Positions 46,254-55,517 of a stretch of 64,000 nt of DNA are shown here, piece after piece. The position numbers and the translations under genes are program-made. Within the stretch, counting starts at the first letter, position 1, and each line of letters starts with the position of its first letter. A model generated the notes under the pieces. It saw only the letters and a list, made by a program, of their open reading frames with translations, was not told the origin of the DNA and did not search any database. Location of the stretch: positions 5,383 through 69,382 of the forward strand of contig URJJ01000006.1 in assembly GCA_900548185.1 (NCBI GenBank). The letters run 5' to 3'. This stretch comes from an uncultured Opitutales bacterium (GTDB lineage Bacteria > Verrucomicrobiota > Verrucomicrobiia > Opitutales > Intestinicryptomonadaceae).

Positions 46254-47339
46254 TCACATCCTGTGGGTCGGGTTCGGCCTTCCGGGAGTCAGGGAGACGA
46301 GCTCCGCAGGCGACATCTTAAAGCCGCCCTTCGCAGCCCCCCTGAGCGCGGCGCGGACGCACTTTTCCAAATCGCGGTCGCGCATCTGCACGCGCGCGTT
46401 CAGTATCATGAATTCGCCTGAATCGCCGCAAGGGGCGAGCTTGCGGACGCAGGTTTTGGAGCTTAGAGAAGTGAGGTTTGCGCAGTAGGCCCTCCCGCCG
46501 AAACGCGCCAGGGCCTTCACGTGGCCCACCTCGGCCCCCCTCTTTGCAAACTCCCCGCGCAGGGCGGAAAAAAGCCCCGCAACGGCGGCGCGCAGATTCT
46601 GCCGCGCGCCCTTTTCCGGCTTCAGCGCGACCTTCGCGTTGAGCCATCCGAGCACGGCCTCGCCGTGCGCGTACCGGTCGTAGTCAACCTCGATTTTCGA
46701 CGCCCCCGAACGCTTTCCGGAAAGCGCAATATCAAGCCATTTTTCGACATTTTTTCCGGAGAATGCAGAGGCGCAAACAACCTCCGCCCCGCCGGAAAGC
46801 TTCCCCGCAAGCGCCGCAGCTTTGCGCATTTCACAAGCGCTGAAGGCGTCCGACTTTGCGCACACCACAAAGTCGGCCTCGCAAAGCTGCCGGCCGATTA
46901 TGTAAGCGGCGTCCGGGTCCAGGCCGGACTCCCCCTCCGAAAATGCCGCTGCCGCGCGCTCCGGGTCCAGAAGCACCCCGAGCGGGGCGACATCGAAGCC
47001 CTTCATGAGCTTTTTTATCGGGCGCACCACGGTCGAGGCGAGGTCGGTGCAGGAGCCAACGGGCTCGGCCAGGATGACATCCGCCCCGGCCCCGGCGAGC
47101 GATTCCGCAGCCTCCGCAAAGCCCTGGAAATTGCAGCAGAAGCAGGAGCCCGAAACCTCGCGCGCCTCAAAGCCCGCCTCAAACAGGGCCGTGTCGACGA
47201 GGTTTGCCGCCTGGTCGTTTGAAATGAGGCCGACCTTTGCGCCCCGGGCCGAGAGTATTTCGGCGGCGCGCAGAAGCATCGTGGTTTTGCCGCTTCCAAG
47301 AAAGCCGCCCAGCAGTATTATCTTAACCTTCCTTTTCAT
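46254..47339 (-). CDS. CobW/COG0523 family GTP-binding protein
   Basis: 361-aa G3E-type GTPase, the class of metal chaperone/insertase proteins. Walker A GGFLGSGKT (11-19), the metal-binding CxCC motif at Cys66-Phe-Cys68-Cys69, ILAEPVGSCTD (switch/Walker B region) and NKxD-like CAKSD. Family members serve zinc, cobalt/cobalamin or other metal enzymes; which one is not shown. Third gene of an overlapping padR-aquaporin-cobW set: its start overlaps the aquaporin stop by 17 nt. Confidence 0.88.
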   Translation of the reverse strand: MKRKVKIILLGGFLGSGKTTMLLRAAEILSARGAKVGLISNDQAANLVDTALFEAGFEAREVSGSCFCCNFQGFAEAAESLAGAGADVILAEPVGSCTDLASTVVRPIKKLMKGFDVAPLGVLLDPERAAAAFSEGESGLDPDAAYIIGRQLCEADFVVCAKSDAFSACEMRKAAALAGKLSGGAEVVCASAFSGKNVEKWLDIALSGKRSGASKIEVDYDRYAHGEAVLGWLNAKVALKPEKGARQNLRAAVAGLFSALRGEFAKRGAEVGHVKALARFGGRAYCANLTSLSSKTCVRKLAPCGDSGEFMILNARVQMRDRDLEKCVRAALRGAAKGGFKMSPAELVSLTPGRPNPTHRM

Positions 47340-48156
47340 TTTTTCCTTTCAAAATCCCGTAGGCGAACGCCCCCGCCAGCGCGCCGGCGACGGGCGAGAG
47401 GACGTACACCGCAAAAAAGCCCCCGCGCGGCCCGGGAATCGCCTCGGAACCCCAGCCGCACATCCACGCAAAAAGCCTCGGGCCGAAGTCGCGCGCCGGG
47501 TTGAATCCGGCCTGCGTGAGGGGGGAAATCACGGAAATCAATACGCCGACCCCCAGGCCTATCATAACCGGCGCGAAGGCCGAGCCCGGAGAGGCGCCGT
47601 TGCGGGAGTCGGTCAGCGCGAATATGAAAAACGCAAGAAACGCAGTGCCTATCGCCTCGCCGAACATGGCGGCCGCCATCGGCACGCTTTCGGGGCTCCA
47701 CCCGAGGGCCTTCGCCATCCCCGGATTTGGGAAGTACTCCGCGTAAACCATCGCGCTCATGTGGCTGCCGGCGCCCCCCCTCACGATGGAGTTGGCGGCC
47801 TCGTACTCCGCAATCAGCCCTGAAAACATCCAGTAAAGGACGGCGGCCGCCGCAAAGGCGCCGAGAACCTGGGATGCAATGTAGGGGACCACCCTGCGCT
47901 TTTCAAACCCGCCGAATGCGGCGAACGCTATGGTTATCGCGGGGTTGAGGTGCGCGCCGGATATTGCGGCGGTGGAATATATCGCAAGCGATATGCCGAG
48001 CGACCATATGACGGCAATCTGCCAAAGGCCCGCATGGGCCCCCGCGAGCACGCCCGCATGCAGCGAGCCCAGCCCGAAAAAGCAAAGCACGAAAGTTCCT
48101 GCAAGCTCTGCAAAATATTTCCGCCCGTCCGACTTCGAGATTTTAAACGGATTCAT
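47323..48156 (-). CDS. Aquaporin/glycerol facilitator (MIP family)
   Basis: 277-aa inner-membrane channel. Two NPA boxes: NPA71-73 (SGAHLNPAIT) and NPA219-221 in GFNPARDFGPR, the latter with the Arg-Asp pair typical of glycerol-conducting aquaglyceroporins. An insertion of about 30 residues follows the first half. The ATG at 48156 follows a G-rich ribosome site and overlaps the padR stop by 14 nt. Besides glycerol, members can carry undissociated arsenite or antimonite; the neighbourhood with a Cys-containing regulator makes that worth considering. No glpK or glpD nearby. Confidence 0.92.
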   Translation of the reverse strand: MNPFKISKSDGRKYFAELAGTFVLCFFGLGSLHAGVLAGAHAGLWQIAVIWSLGISLAIYSTAAISGAHLNPAITIAFAAFGGFEKRRVVPYIASQVLGAFAAAAVLYWMFSGLIAEYEAANSIVRGGAGSHMSAMVYAEYFPNPGMAKALGWSPESVPMAAAMFGEAIGTAFLAFFIFALTDSRNGASPGSAFAPVMIGLGVGVLISVISPLTQAGFNPARDFGPRLFAWMCGWGSEAIPGPRGGFFAVYVLSPVAGALAGAFAYGILKGKNEKEG

Positions 48157-48514
48157 CCCGCCCCCCGCGCTCCATAAATTCGAGGGTCTTTGAAATCTGA
48201 TCCCTGTAAGACTCCAAACTCGCCCTCCAGTTTTCAAGGCACCTGCGCCCCGAAGCGGTTATCCTGCAAACCTTCCGGGCCGGGCCTTCCCCGCATTCCC
48301 TGAGGCTCGAAGAAACCCTTCCGTCCGCCTCAAGCTCCTTTATGGCGCGGTAAACCCCGCTCAAATCGACATCCCGCCCGAACACCCCGCAGGAATTCAG
48401 GGCGTGCGCGACAGCGTAGCCGTGCATCGGCTCGCGCGCGAGCATCGAAAGCAGAGCGGGCTTCAGCAGCTTCGGAAGGTTGGCCCCCTTGCACGAACAT
48501 TTGACTTTGTCCAT
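48143..48514 (-). CDS. PadR-family transcriptional regulator with N-terminal CxC
   Basis: 123-aa winged-helix repressor: KLLKPALLSMLAREPMHGYAVAHAL (helix 1-2 with the HGY motif), LSGVYRAIKELEADGRVSS (recognition helix and wing), and ITASGRRCLENW. The N-terminus MDKVKCSCKG holds Cys6 and Cys8, with further Cys in the body, suggesting metal or redox sensing (inference). First gene of the overlapping cassette and probably its autoregulator. A TATAAT hexamer coincides with the start codon on the coding strand. Confidence 0.88.
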   Translation of the reverse strand: MDKVKCSCKGANLPKLLKPALLSMLAREPMHGYAVAHALNSCGVFGRDVDLSGVYRAIKELEADGRVSSSLRECGEGPARKVCRITASGRRCLENWRASLESYRDQISKTLEFMERGGRDESV

Positions 48515-48877
48515 TATATGACTTGCTCCAATAGTTGTCCGAATAAATGCGGGCGGGCATGGAACCCGTCCGTTTCCGATAAAAATCCTTAAAGGCCCGC
48601 GATGCCTTAAGGCAAGATTTTTCTTAAAAAAAACGCACTCGCTTGCGGGCGACGCAAGGCGCGGGGCGACGGGCGGCAGAAGCCGGCGCACGCATTCCCG
48701 CGCGGCGCACGCAGCCAAAAAAAACGGCGCAAACCGGAAAGGGAGGCAGAGAATCTGCCCCGAATTTCGCCTTCAAAAAATGCGGTTTTCCTGCGCTTCC
48801 CGCCTCATGCAGAAACCCGCCCGCTCTTTCGCTTCCGCCGGGGCGCGCCGACACCGCCCCCCAATATATGCCGGCAC
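48515..48877. other. Gap upstream of padR
   Basis: About 360 bp. It holds the hairpin at 48581-48622; the remainder is GC-rich with no supportable gene. Part of this must be the padR promoter/operator region, but I see no clear inverted operator. Confidence 0.45.
48581..48622. other. A/T-flanked hairpin upstream of padR
   Basis: AAAAATCCTTAAAGGC and GCCTTAAGGCAAGATTTTT form a stem with small bulges around a 7-nt loop; flanking A and T runs make it look like a bidirectional terminator, though no gene obviously ends here. Confidence 0.45.
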
Positions 48878-48924
48878 AAAAAAGCCGGGCCGCCATTCGC
48901 GCCTTCCGGCGCGCCCGGCCCGGC
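48878..48924 (-). terminator. Intrinsic terminator of the uppS-ispG operon
   Basis: Minus strand long GC stem GCCGGGCC...GGCCCGGC with an inner GCGCGCC/GGCGCG arm, followed by T6. It lies 35 bp past the ispG stop. Confidence 0.87.
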
Positions 48925-48958
48925 AAACAATGCCATAGCGGGCGTGCAGCGCCCGCCG

Positions 48959-50779
48959 TCAGGCGTCCTTTTCAACCCAGCGGCCGCTCTCCTTTATGAG
49001 GGCGACGAGGCGGTCGATTGCCTCCGCCTGCGGTATGTTCACGGCCACGCACTTTCTGCCCTTATAAAGGTTTATCTTCCCCGGCGCGCCGCCTACGTAC
49101 CCGAAATCAGCGTCCCCCATCTCGCCCGGGCCGTTTACTATGCAGCCCATTATGCCGATTGTGAGGTCCTTGAGGTGCATGGTGCGCTCCCTGATTGCGG
49201 CCGCCGTCGACTGGATGTCGTAGAGCGTGCGCCCGCAGCTCGGGCATGCGACGTACTCGGCCCTGCTTTTTCGCGCCCGCGCCCCCTGGAGGATGGCGAG
49301 GCACACGTCGGCGTCGCGCTCGGGCGAGCCGGAAACGGACGCGGAGGCGATGTCGCCGATGCCGTCTGTCATGAGGGAGCCGATGTAAATGGAAGCCTCG
49401 TTCAGCTTCGAGTTTTCGGAGGCGCCGGGGTTCACGCACTTGGAGTCGTCAAACTTCAAAAACAGCGGGCATTCGATGCCGAAATCGCGCATGAGGGCGG
49501 CGAACATGCGCGCCTCGCCCACGGCGTGCCTCCCCTCCGCAGGGGCGGGCGCAACCAGCGCGATTTTTCCGGGGGCGGCCGATTTTATGACATCTGCAAA
49601 GCCCTTGAGGCTCCCGCAGGAAATCTCCGCGGCGACCGCCCCGCCCTTTTCAAGCTCCGCCCGCAGCTCGTCCGGGCGCGAGAATTTCGCGTACCTGAAA
49701 TCCCCTCCGCCGGCGGGCGAGCCGTCGGAGTTGAATGAAAATTCCGCCTTTTCAGCCGCGCCGCCGAATACCGCGACTGCGGGGGGGCGTCCCGCGCCCA
49801 CTTCGACGGACGAAATCTTTACGTCGGCGCACGGCCTGCGCGTGTACGAATAAAAGTCGATGCCCTCGGCCACCTGGCAAACCGCCTTTTCGGCCCTGAT
49901 TTTATCGACCAGCGAGGCGAGCTCAACAGCCACGGGAACCTCCTCGACGGGGTCCTCCGTGAGCGAAACCCTTATGGTGTCGCCTATCCCGTCGAACAAC
50001 AGGCCGCCTATGCCCATGGCGCTCTTTATGCGGGCGTCCTCGCCGAAGCCGGCCTCGGTCACGCCGAGGTGCAGGGGAGCGTCGAAGCCCTCCTTCATCA
50101 TCATCGACACCGCAAGGCGGTAGGTCTCGGTCATTATGCGGGTGTTGCTGGCCTTGAACGAGAACACGAAGTCGTTGAAATTCATGTCGCGGCAGATGCG
50201 GGCGAACTCGAACGCCGCCTCGACCATGCCCAGGGAGGTGTCCCCGTAGCGGCTTATTATGCGGTCGGAGAGCGACCCGTGGTTGGTGCCTATCCTCATC
50301 GCCCTGCCGAGCTCCTTGCAGCGCGCGACGAGCGGGGCGAACTTTTCGCGCACCTTTTCAAGCTCCTCGGCGTAGAGGGCGTCCGTGTATTCGACGGGGG
50401 CGGTCTTTTTCTTATCGCTGAAATTGCCGGGATTCACGCGGATTTTTTCGACGTGCTCGACCGCCTCCATGGCCGTGGCGGGCAGGAAGTGGATGTCGGC
50501 TACGAGCGGGTTTTCAAACCCGGCCGCCCTGAACTTTTTGGAGATTTCGCCGAGGGCGCGCGCGGCGTCGAGGTTCTGCGCGGTGAGCCTTATTATCTCG
50601 CAGCCGGCTTCGGCGAGCTTTATGCACTGGCCGACCGACGCGGCGACGTCGCACGTCTTGGTGTTCGTCATCGACTGGACGCGGACCGGGTTTGAGCCGC
50701 CCACGCCGACGCCGCCGACCATGACTTCGCGCGTCCTGAAGCGGACGCAGTTGAACCTTGATATGCAGTAATTGTCCAT
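48959..50779 (-). CDS. ispG: 4-hydroxy-3-methylbut-2-enyl diphosphate synthase, long form
   Basis: Penultimate MEP-pathway step: reductive ring opening of MEcPP to HMBPP on a [4Fe-4S] cluster. The TIM barrel is at the N-terminus (GSNPVRVQSMTNTKT, VADIHFLP, RVNPGNF, GTNHGSLS) and the cluster domain at the C-terminus (CPSCGRTLYDIQ, GIMGCIVNGPGEM, FGYVGG). At 606 aa it carries the extra central domain (about residues 290-480) seen in plant, Chlamydia and Bacteroidetes enzymes but absent from the short E. coli type (372 aa). Last gene of the uppS-cdsA-dxr-rseP-ispG operon, 10 bp after rseP. Confidence 0.95.
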   Translation of the reverse strand: MDNYCISRFNCVRFRTREVMVGGVGVGGSNPVRVQSMTNTKTCDVAASVGQCIKLAEAGCEIIRLTAQNLDAARALGEISKKFRAAGFENPLVADIHFLPATAMEAVEHVEKIRVNPGNFSDKKKTAPVEYTDALYAEELEKVREKFAPLVARCKELGRAMRIGTNHGSLSDRIISRYGDTSLGMVEAAFEFARICRDMNFNDFVFSFKASNTRIMTETYRLAVSMMMKEGFDAPLHLGVTEAGFGEDARIKSAMGIGGLLFDGIGDTIRVSLTEDPVEEVPVAVELASLVDKIRAEKAVCQVAEGIDFYSYTRRPCADVKISSVEVGAGRPPAVAVFGGAAEKAEFSFNSDGSPAGGGDFRYAKFSRPDELRAELEKGGAVAAEISCGSLKGFADVIKSAAPGKIALVAPAPAEGRHAVGEARMFAALMRDFGIECPLFLKFDDSKCVNPGASENSKLNEASIYIGSLMTDGIGDIASASVSGSPERDADVCLAILQGARARKSRAEYVACPSCGRTLYDIQSTAAAIRERTMHLKDLTIGIMGCIVNGPGEMGDADFGYVGGAPGKINLYKGRKCVAVNIPQAEAIDRLVALIKESGRWVEKDA

Positions 50780-50789
50780 GATTTTTGTG

Positions 50790-52613
50790 CTATTTGAATT
50801 TTATCTCGCCGAGCGAATACGCGCCCTCGACCTTCGCGGCTGCCTCTTCGCGGCTATCCCCGCGCCAGCGCATGACGTCGAAATAGACGACGTAGAGCAT
50901 GACGCCCAGAAAGAAAAGCATGAACGCCCCCTGGAGCCCCGCCACAACCGACTCCGGCACCGGGCGGCGCATGAGCTTCCCGACCGTCGCTATCAGCATG
51001 TGCCCGCCGTCGAGAACCGGGATTGGCAGTAGGTTCAGTATCGCAAGGTTTATATTTATGAGGACCACGAACGAAAGCACCAGCGATATGTCTATGAATG
51101 AAAACCCGTACATCACGCGCCCTATGCCTATCGGGCCGGTGAGGTGCCTCAGGCCGATGTCGCTCGACGGGTTTACGAGGCTTGCGAGCGCCCCCCATGT
51201 TCGCCCGACGTTTTCCACTATCTGCTCCCACACGGACGGGTGGAGGACGACGCGCTCCATGGAGACCGCGTAGCCCAGCATGTTCCTGGACGCCGGGGGG
51301 ACGAGCGAAGCCGAGGCGCCTCCGGCGAGCACGACTTCGCGCACACCCATGCCGTCGGGGGTGGAAAAGAGCATTTTCACGGGGGCGTTTGCGGACGGAG
51401 CCGGGAAGAGCTCCGCAGCGTCGGAGAGGCTGGAGACGTCGCGGTCCCCGACCTTCACGAGGATGTCCCCGGGCGACAGCCTGGCAAATTCCGGGCCGCC
51501 CCCGTCAACGGAAAGGATGCGCACCGACCCGGGCGAGGAAAACGCAAGGGGGTCCGCCCCGGGCCGCGTGACGCACACGAGCCTGAGCTTCCCGCCCCCG
51601 TCTGCGGAAGACACGGCGCAAAGCGGCCTTGCAACCGCCACCCTCCTGGGCTCGGCCTCAAGCCGCATTCTCGAATCGCCGCGCAGAATCCCGAGGCTCA
51701 CGGGCCGCGGGGCGCCCATTTTTTCAAGAAGGCCCGCAATCTGCATCTGCGAGTGGATTTTCTCCCCGTCCAGGGCTTCCACAACGTCGCCGGGCATGAG
51801 GCCGGCCTTTTCGGCGGGGGAGCCTTCCATAACTTCGGAAACCCTCACGGGAGACGCCGGGAATATTCCAAGCATCCTGATTTCGTCGCCGGTTTCGACA
51901 TTGGTTTTCACGAGAGTCGGGGCCGCCGAAACGTCCATAACCTCTCCGCCCCTCCTTATCTTCAGGCTGGCAAGCGGCGAGCCGTCCGGGCTGCGGCCCG
52001 AGCCCATGGCGACAAGCTCTGCGATGTGCCCGAAATTCTGCGCGGGGGAGGAGTCCACCTCGAGGATTTCGTCGCCCGGCCTTATCCCGGCGGCATACGC
52101 CGGGGAGGGAATTTCCACGCCGTCCGGGGAGATTGTCTCAGGAACCCACCCGACGACGGTCGTATTCTGCGCGGCGGGCGAAGGCACCCCTGCAACCCAC
52201 ACGACGGCCGCGATTGCCACGGCGAAAAGCACGTTGAAAAACGCCCCGGCGGCGGAGACTATCATCTTGTCCGCATATGAAATCTTCGGCAGCGTGCGCG
52301 CCAGCCTCTCCTCCTCGCCCATGTCTTCGCCGCTGCGGCCCGAGCCGCCCTCGAGCCTCCCCATGTCGGCAAGCTGGGGCAGCGCCACATAGCCGCCGAA
52401 TGGGAGCGCCGAAATCCTGTATTCGCACCCGTCCCGCCCCTTCCAGGAGAAGAGCTTAGGGCCAAATCCTATGGAAAACTTCAGGACTTTCAGCCCGCGC
52501 CACCTCGCAGCGAGGAAGTGCCCGAGCTCATGCACGAATATGGAGCCGCCGAAAAACACCACCATTACGGCCAAGCCCCAGGCGCTCTGGAAAATTTCCG
52601 TGTACGGCGGCAT
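50790..52613 (-). CDS. rseP: Site-2 zinc metalloprotease of the RseP/RasP family
   Basis: Intramembrane protease. Zinc motif HELGH (His28, Glu29, His32) in the first transmembrane segment and NLLPIPVLDGGHM in the third carry the metal ligands. Between them lies a large periplasmic part with PDZ-like units around SPAYAAGIRPGDEILEV, SPAEKAGLMPGDVVEAL and PEFARLSPGDILVKVGD, three rather than the usual two, which explains the length (607 aa against 450 in E. coli). No rseA or anti-sigma target is nearby. Start overlaps the dxr stop by 1 nt (TGATG). Confidence 0.93.
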   Translation of the reverse strand: MPPYTEIFQSAWGLAVMVVFFGGSIFVHELGHFLAARWRGLKVLKFSIGFGPKLFSWKGRDGCEYRISALPFGGYVALPQLADMGRLEGGSGRSGEDMGEEERLARTLPKISYADKMIVSAAGAFFNVLFAVAIAAVVWVAGVPSPAAQNTTVVGWVPETISPDGVEIPSPAYAAGIRPGDEILEVDSSPAQNFGHIAELVAMGSGRSPDGSPLASLKIRRGGEVMDVSAAPTLVKTNVETGDEIRMLGIFPASPVRVSEVMEGSPAEKAGLMPGDVVEALDGEKIHSQMQIAGLLEKMGAPRPVSLGILRGDSRMRLEAEPRRVAVARPLCAVSSADGGGKLRLVCVTRPGADPLAFSSPGSVRILSVDGGGPEFARLSPGDILVKVGDRDVSSLSDAAELFPAPSANAPVKMLFSTPDGMGVREVVLAGGASASLVPPASRNMLGYAVSMERVVLHPSVWEQIVENVGRTWGALASLVNPSSDIGLRHLTGPIGIGRVMYGFSFIDISLVLSFVVLININLAILNLLPIPVLDGGHMLIATVGKLMRRPVPESVVAGLQGAFMLFFLGVMLYVVYFDVMRWRGDSREEAAAKVEGAYSLGEIKFK

Positions 52614-53776
52614 CAGGAGAGGCTTTCAACGGTTTCTGCGGCCCTGGCGCGCGCCTCCGCGTCGGAGTCGAGCAGCTCCTCGATAGTGGCCGCCTCGCGA
52701 GGCGAAACGGCCTCCAGCGTCCGGCCAACCACCCTTGGGATGTCGAGCCACGCTATCCTGCCCTTTATGAAGTTTGCCACGGCGACCTCGTTGGAGGCGT
52801 TGAAAACCGCAGTCGCCACCCCGCCCGCCCGCAGGGCCGAAAATGCGTGGCCGAGGCACGGGAAACGTTCCGTGTCGGGCGGCGCGAAGTCGAGGCAGAG
52901 GGCCTTGGAAAAGTCCACGGACTCCAGAATCTGGACGCCGCGCCCGGGCACGAGGAGGCTGTGCTCTATCGGGAAAGTCATAGACGGGGGCGCCATGTGC
53001 GCGAGAATCGAGCCGTCGCGGAAGCGCACCATCGAATGCACTATGCTCTGGCGGTGGACAACCACCTCTATCTGCTCGGGGGATACGCCGAACAGCCACT
53101 TGGCCTCGATAACCTCCAGCCCCTTGTTTGCGAGGGTGGAGGAATCCACGGTCACCTTCACGCCCATGTTCCAGTTGGGGTGCTTCATGGCGTCCTCCGG
53201 CCTTATGCCGCGCATCTGTTCGAGGGTGTAGTCGCGGAACATCCCGCCGGAAGCCGTTATTATGAGGTTTTGTATGTCCTCGCCGCGCTCGCCCTGGATG
53301 CATTGGAAAATCGCGTTGTGCTCGCTGTCCAGCGGGAGCATTTTCACCCCCTTGCGCCGCGCGGCCTCCATCATGAATTTCCCGGCCATGACGAGGATTT
53401 CCTTGTTTGCAAGCGCGATGTCCCTGCCGCGCTCGATTGCCGCAAGCGTCGGAATGAGGGCGTCGGTGCCGACCACGGCCGCGACGAGGGTGTCGAAGCC
53501 GTCCATGGTGGAAATTTCAAGAAGGCCCTCCGCCCCGCGGTAGAGCCTGGCGCCCCCGAACTCCCCCGCGCATCCGGCGGCTTCGGCGAATGCCCTTTCG
53601 TCGGACACGGCAACGTGCCTGACTCCGAATTCGCGGGCGATTGCAGCCAGCTTTTTCCAGTTTCTGTTCGCGGCGATGCCGACAAGCTCCAGCCTGTCGG
53701 GATTTGCCCTCACGACTTCGAGGGTGCTGTCGCCGATGGAGCCGGTGGCCCCCAAAAGGACAATCTTTCTTCTCAT
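52613..53776 (-). CDS. dxr: 1-deoxy-D-xylulose 5-phosphate reductoisomerase
   Basis: Second step of the MEP isoprenoid pathway, NADPH-dependent. 387 aa: GATGSIGDSTLEV (nucleotide site), LANKEILVMAG, PLDSEHNAIFQC (metal-binding DSExxA), ITASGGMFRD, HPNWNMGVKVTVDSSTLANKGLE, IVHSMVRFRDGS and FNASNEVAV. In the same operon as ispG and uppS, linking isoprenoid precursor supply with carrier-lipid synthesis. Start overlaps the cdsA stop by 4 nt. Confidence 0.96.
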   Translation of the reverse strand: MRRKIVLLGATGSIGDSTLEVVRANPDRLELVGIAANRNWKKLAAIAREFGVRHVAVSDERAFAEAAGCAGEFGGARLYRGAEGLLEISTMDGFDTLVAAVVGTDALIPTLAAIERGRDIALANKEILVMAGKFMMEAARRKGVKMLPLDSEHNAIFQCIQGERGEDIQNLIITASGGMFRDYTLEQMRGIRPEDAMKHPNWNMGVKVTVDSSTLANKGLEVIEAKWLFGVSPEQIEVVVHRQSIVHSMVRFRDGSILAHMAPPSMTFPIEHSLLVPGRGVQILESVDFSKALCLDFAPPDTERFPCLGHAFSALRAGGVATAVFNASNEVAVANFIKGRIAWLDIPRVVGRTLEAVSPREAATIEELLDSDAEARARAAETVESLS

Positions 53777-54648
53777 ATCAAATCAAAGTGAAGCAGCATG
53801 GGCGCGACAAAAAGGCCAAGAAAGGCGGCGAGCGGGCCCGTGAGCAGCAGGGAGTCCGCCAAATCGAGCGCCCCGCCTATGCCGGGGATTGTGGCTCCGG
53901 AATCCTTGACGCCGGCCCTGCGCTTCAAGACCGACTCCAAGAGGTCCGACACTATTGCGGCGGCCCCCATGAGCGCCCCTCCCGCAACGCCCGAGGCCGC
54001 AAGCGCCCAAAACGGAACCTCCTGCGGGAGCAGGCCCCTGAAACCCGCAAAAATCGCAACCGAAACGGCGGCGGAAAGCATTATTCCACCCGCAGCCCCC
54101 TCCAGCGTCTTTTTGGGGCTTACGGACGGGGCGAGGCTGCGCCTGCCCATGAGCATGCCAAACAGGTATCCGCCGATGTCCGAAAACTTCGCGGCGGCGA
54201 CCCCCCATACGGCGAGCGCCAGGCCCGCGTGTTCCAAACCCGGAAACGACACGGCCACGACCGCGTACCAAAGCAGCATGAACGGCACAAAGGCGGCCAC
54301 ACACAGGGTAGGCAGCGCCCTTTTCATCGGAAAATCCGAATACGGGTCGGCCAATACGGAAACTGCGGCGGCGGCGGCCACAAACGAAAAGGAAAGGCCG
54401 GCTGCTGCGGCGGCGGCCATGCCGAAGGCGGAGGCCGCCTCAACCGCGCAGAACATGAAAACGGCCGCCACTGAAACCGCGCAAAACGACGGCCTCAGCC
54501 CGCATTTCCTGAGCAGCATGCACGCCTCCCACGAGGCCGGTATCGAAAGCAGGAGCATCAAAAGCGAAAAGCCCGTCGGCCCCCCGAAAAAAATTACGCA
54601 TACAAGTAGGGCCCAAAGGGCCAGCGTGCTGGCGGTTCTCTTTAGCAT
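53773..54648 (-). CDS. cdsA: Phosphatidate cytidylyltransferase
   Basis: Makes CDP-diacylglycerol from phosphatidate and CTP, inner membrane. 291 aa with about eight hydrophobic segments and the C-terminal family signature: SPKKTLEGAAGG, then SDLLESVLKRRAGVKDSGATIPGIGGALDLADSLL (the usual PGHGG is PGIGG here). 3 bp after uppS, 4-nt overlap into dxr. Confidence 0.93.
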   Translation of the reverse strand: MLKRTASTLALWALLVCVIFFGGPTGFSLLMLLLSIPASWEACMLLRKCGLRPSFCAVSVAAVFMFCAVEAASAFGMAAAAAAGLSFSFVAAAAAVSVLADPYSDFPMKRALPTLCVAAFVPFMLLWYAVVAVSFPGLEHAGLALAVWGVAAAKFSDIGGYLFGMLMGRRSLAPSVSPKKTLEGAAGGIMLSAAVSVAIFAGFRGLLPQEVPFWALAASGVAGGALMGAAAIVSDLLESVLKRRAGVKDSGATIPGIGGALDLADSLLLTGPLAAFLGLFVAPMLLHFDLI

Positions 54649-54651
54649 TTC

Positions 54652-55398
54652 CTATTTTTTCCCAAGCTGTTCCGAGGTGAGGCCGTAGCGCCGCTCGCGC
54701 CTTGCGTACTCGTCGAGGGCCTTGCCGAATTCGGCCCTGTCGAAATCGGGCCAGTAAACGTCCGTAAAGTAAAGTTCGGCGTACGCCGCCTGCAACATGA
54801 GGAAGTTGCTTAGTCTCATCTCCCCGGAAGTCCGTATGAGGAAGTCCGGGTCGGGGATTCCGGCAGTGTCGAGGCTGTCGGCGAGATCCCCCCAGGAGGG
54901 GTTCGCAACGCCCCGGGCGCACATTTTGGAAACGGCCCTGACAAGCTCGTCGCGCGAGCCGTAGTTTAAGGCAAGCACGAGGTTTCCCCTGGAAAACTGC
55001 GCGGTTTTTTCCCTCAGGTCGCCAAGGGCGCGCACGCAGTCGTGGGGGAGCTTTTCGACGTCTCCTATTGTGCGGAAGCGTATCTGCCTTTTTACGAAGT
55101 CCTCCCCGTACTTTTTCAGGGAGGACAATAGCAGGCCCATCAGCGCCCCCACCTCCTCCTTCGGTCGGTTCCAGTTTTCGGATGAAAACGCGTAAAGGGT
55201 CAGAAACTCTATCCCGCGCTCGAAGGCTTCCCCGAATATTTCGCGCACCATCTCGGCCCCGCGCCGGTGCCCCATGATGCGCGGGAGGCCGCGCTCCTTG
55301 GCCCAGCGGCCGTTGCCGTCCATTATTACGGCGACATGCCGGGGGGCGCGAGGAGTGTCCGCGGCGGCGGAAGCCGAACTTTCGCTGCGTTTTGCCAT
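54652..55398 (-). CDS. uppS: Undecaprenyl diphosphate synthase
   Basis: cis-prenyltransferase making the C55 carrier for peptidoglycan and LPS. 248 aa: HVAVIMDGNGRWA with Asp27, GHRRGAEMVREI, LTLYAFSSENWNRP, and the C-terminal DPDFLIRTSGEMRLSNFLMLQAAYAELYF. An ATG at 55473 in the same frame would add 25 residues without family support. First gene of the operon, divergent from the outer-membrane protein gene; ATTATA at 55454-55459 gives a perfect TATAAT on the minus strand as a likely -10. Confidence 0.95.
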   Translation of the reverse strand: MAKRSESSASAAADTPRAPRHVAVIMDGNGRWAKERGLPRIMGHRRGAEMVREIFGEAFERGIEFLTLYAFSSENWNRPKEEVGALMGLLLSSLKKYGEDFVKRQIRFRTIGDVEKLPHDCVRALGDLREKTAQFSRGNLVLALNYGSRDELVRAVSKMCARGVANPSWGDLADSLDTAGIPDPDFLIRTSGEMRLSNFLMLQAAYAELYFTDVYWPDFDRAEFGKALDEYARRERRYGLTSEQLGKK

Positions 55399-55517
55399 CT
55401 TTAAAACAATCCCTTCCAAGCAATACCATTCGCCCCCCTTTTGCAAAGTAATTATTATACTTTTTTCCGCCAAGAATATGGTTGATTAGCGGGGGCGCCC
55501 CTGTCAAAAATTCCCCA

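Noticed and set aside
48508..48514. Perfect TATAAT on the coding strand touching the padR ATG, considered as the padR -10 box
   Set aside because: It would place the transcription start inside the gene, and no shorter PadR start fits the family; probably chance or a regulatory overlap I cannot resolve.
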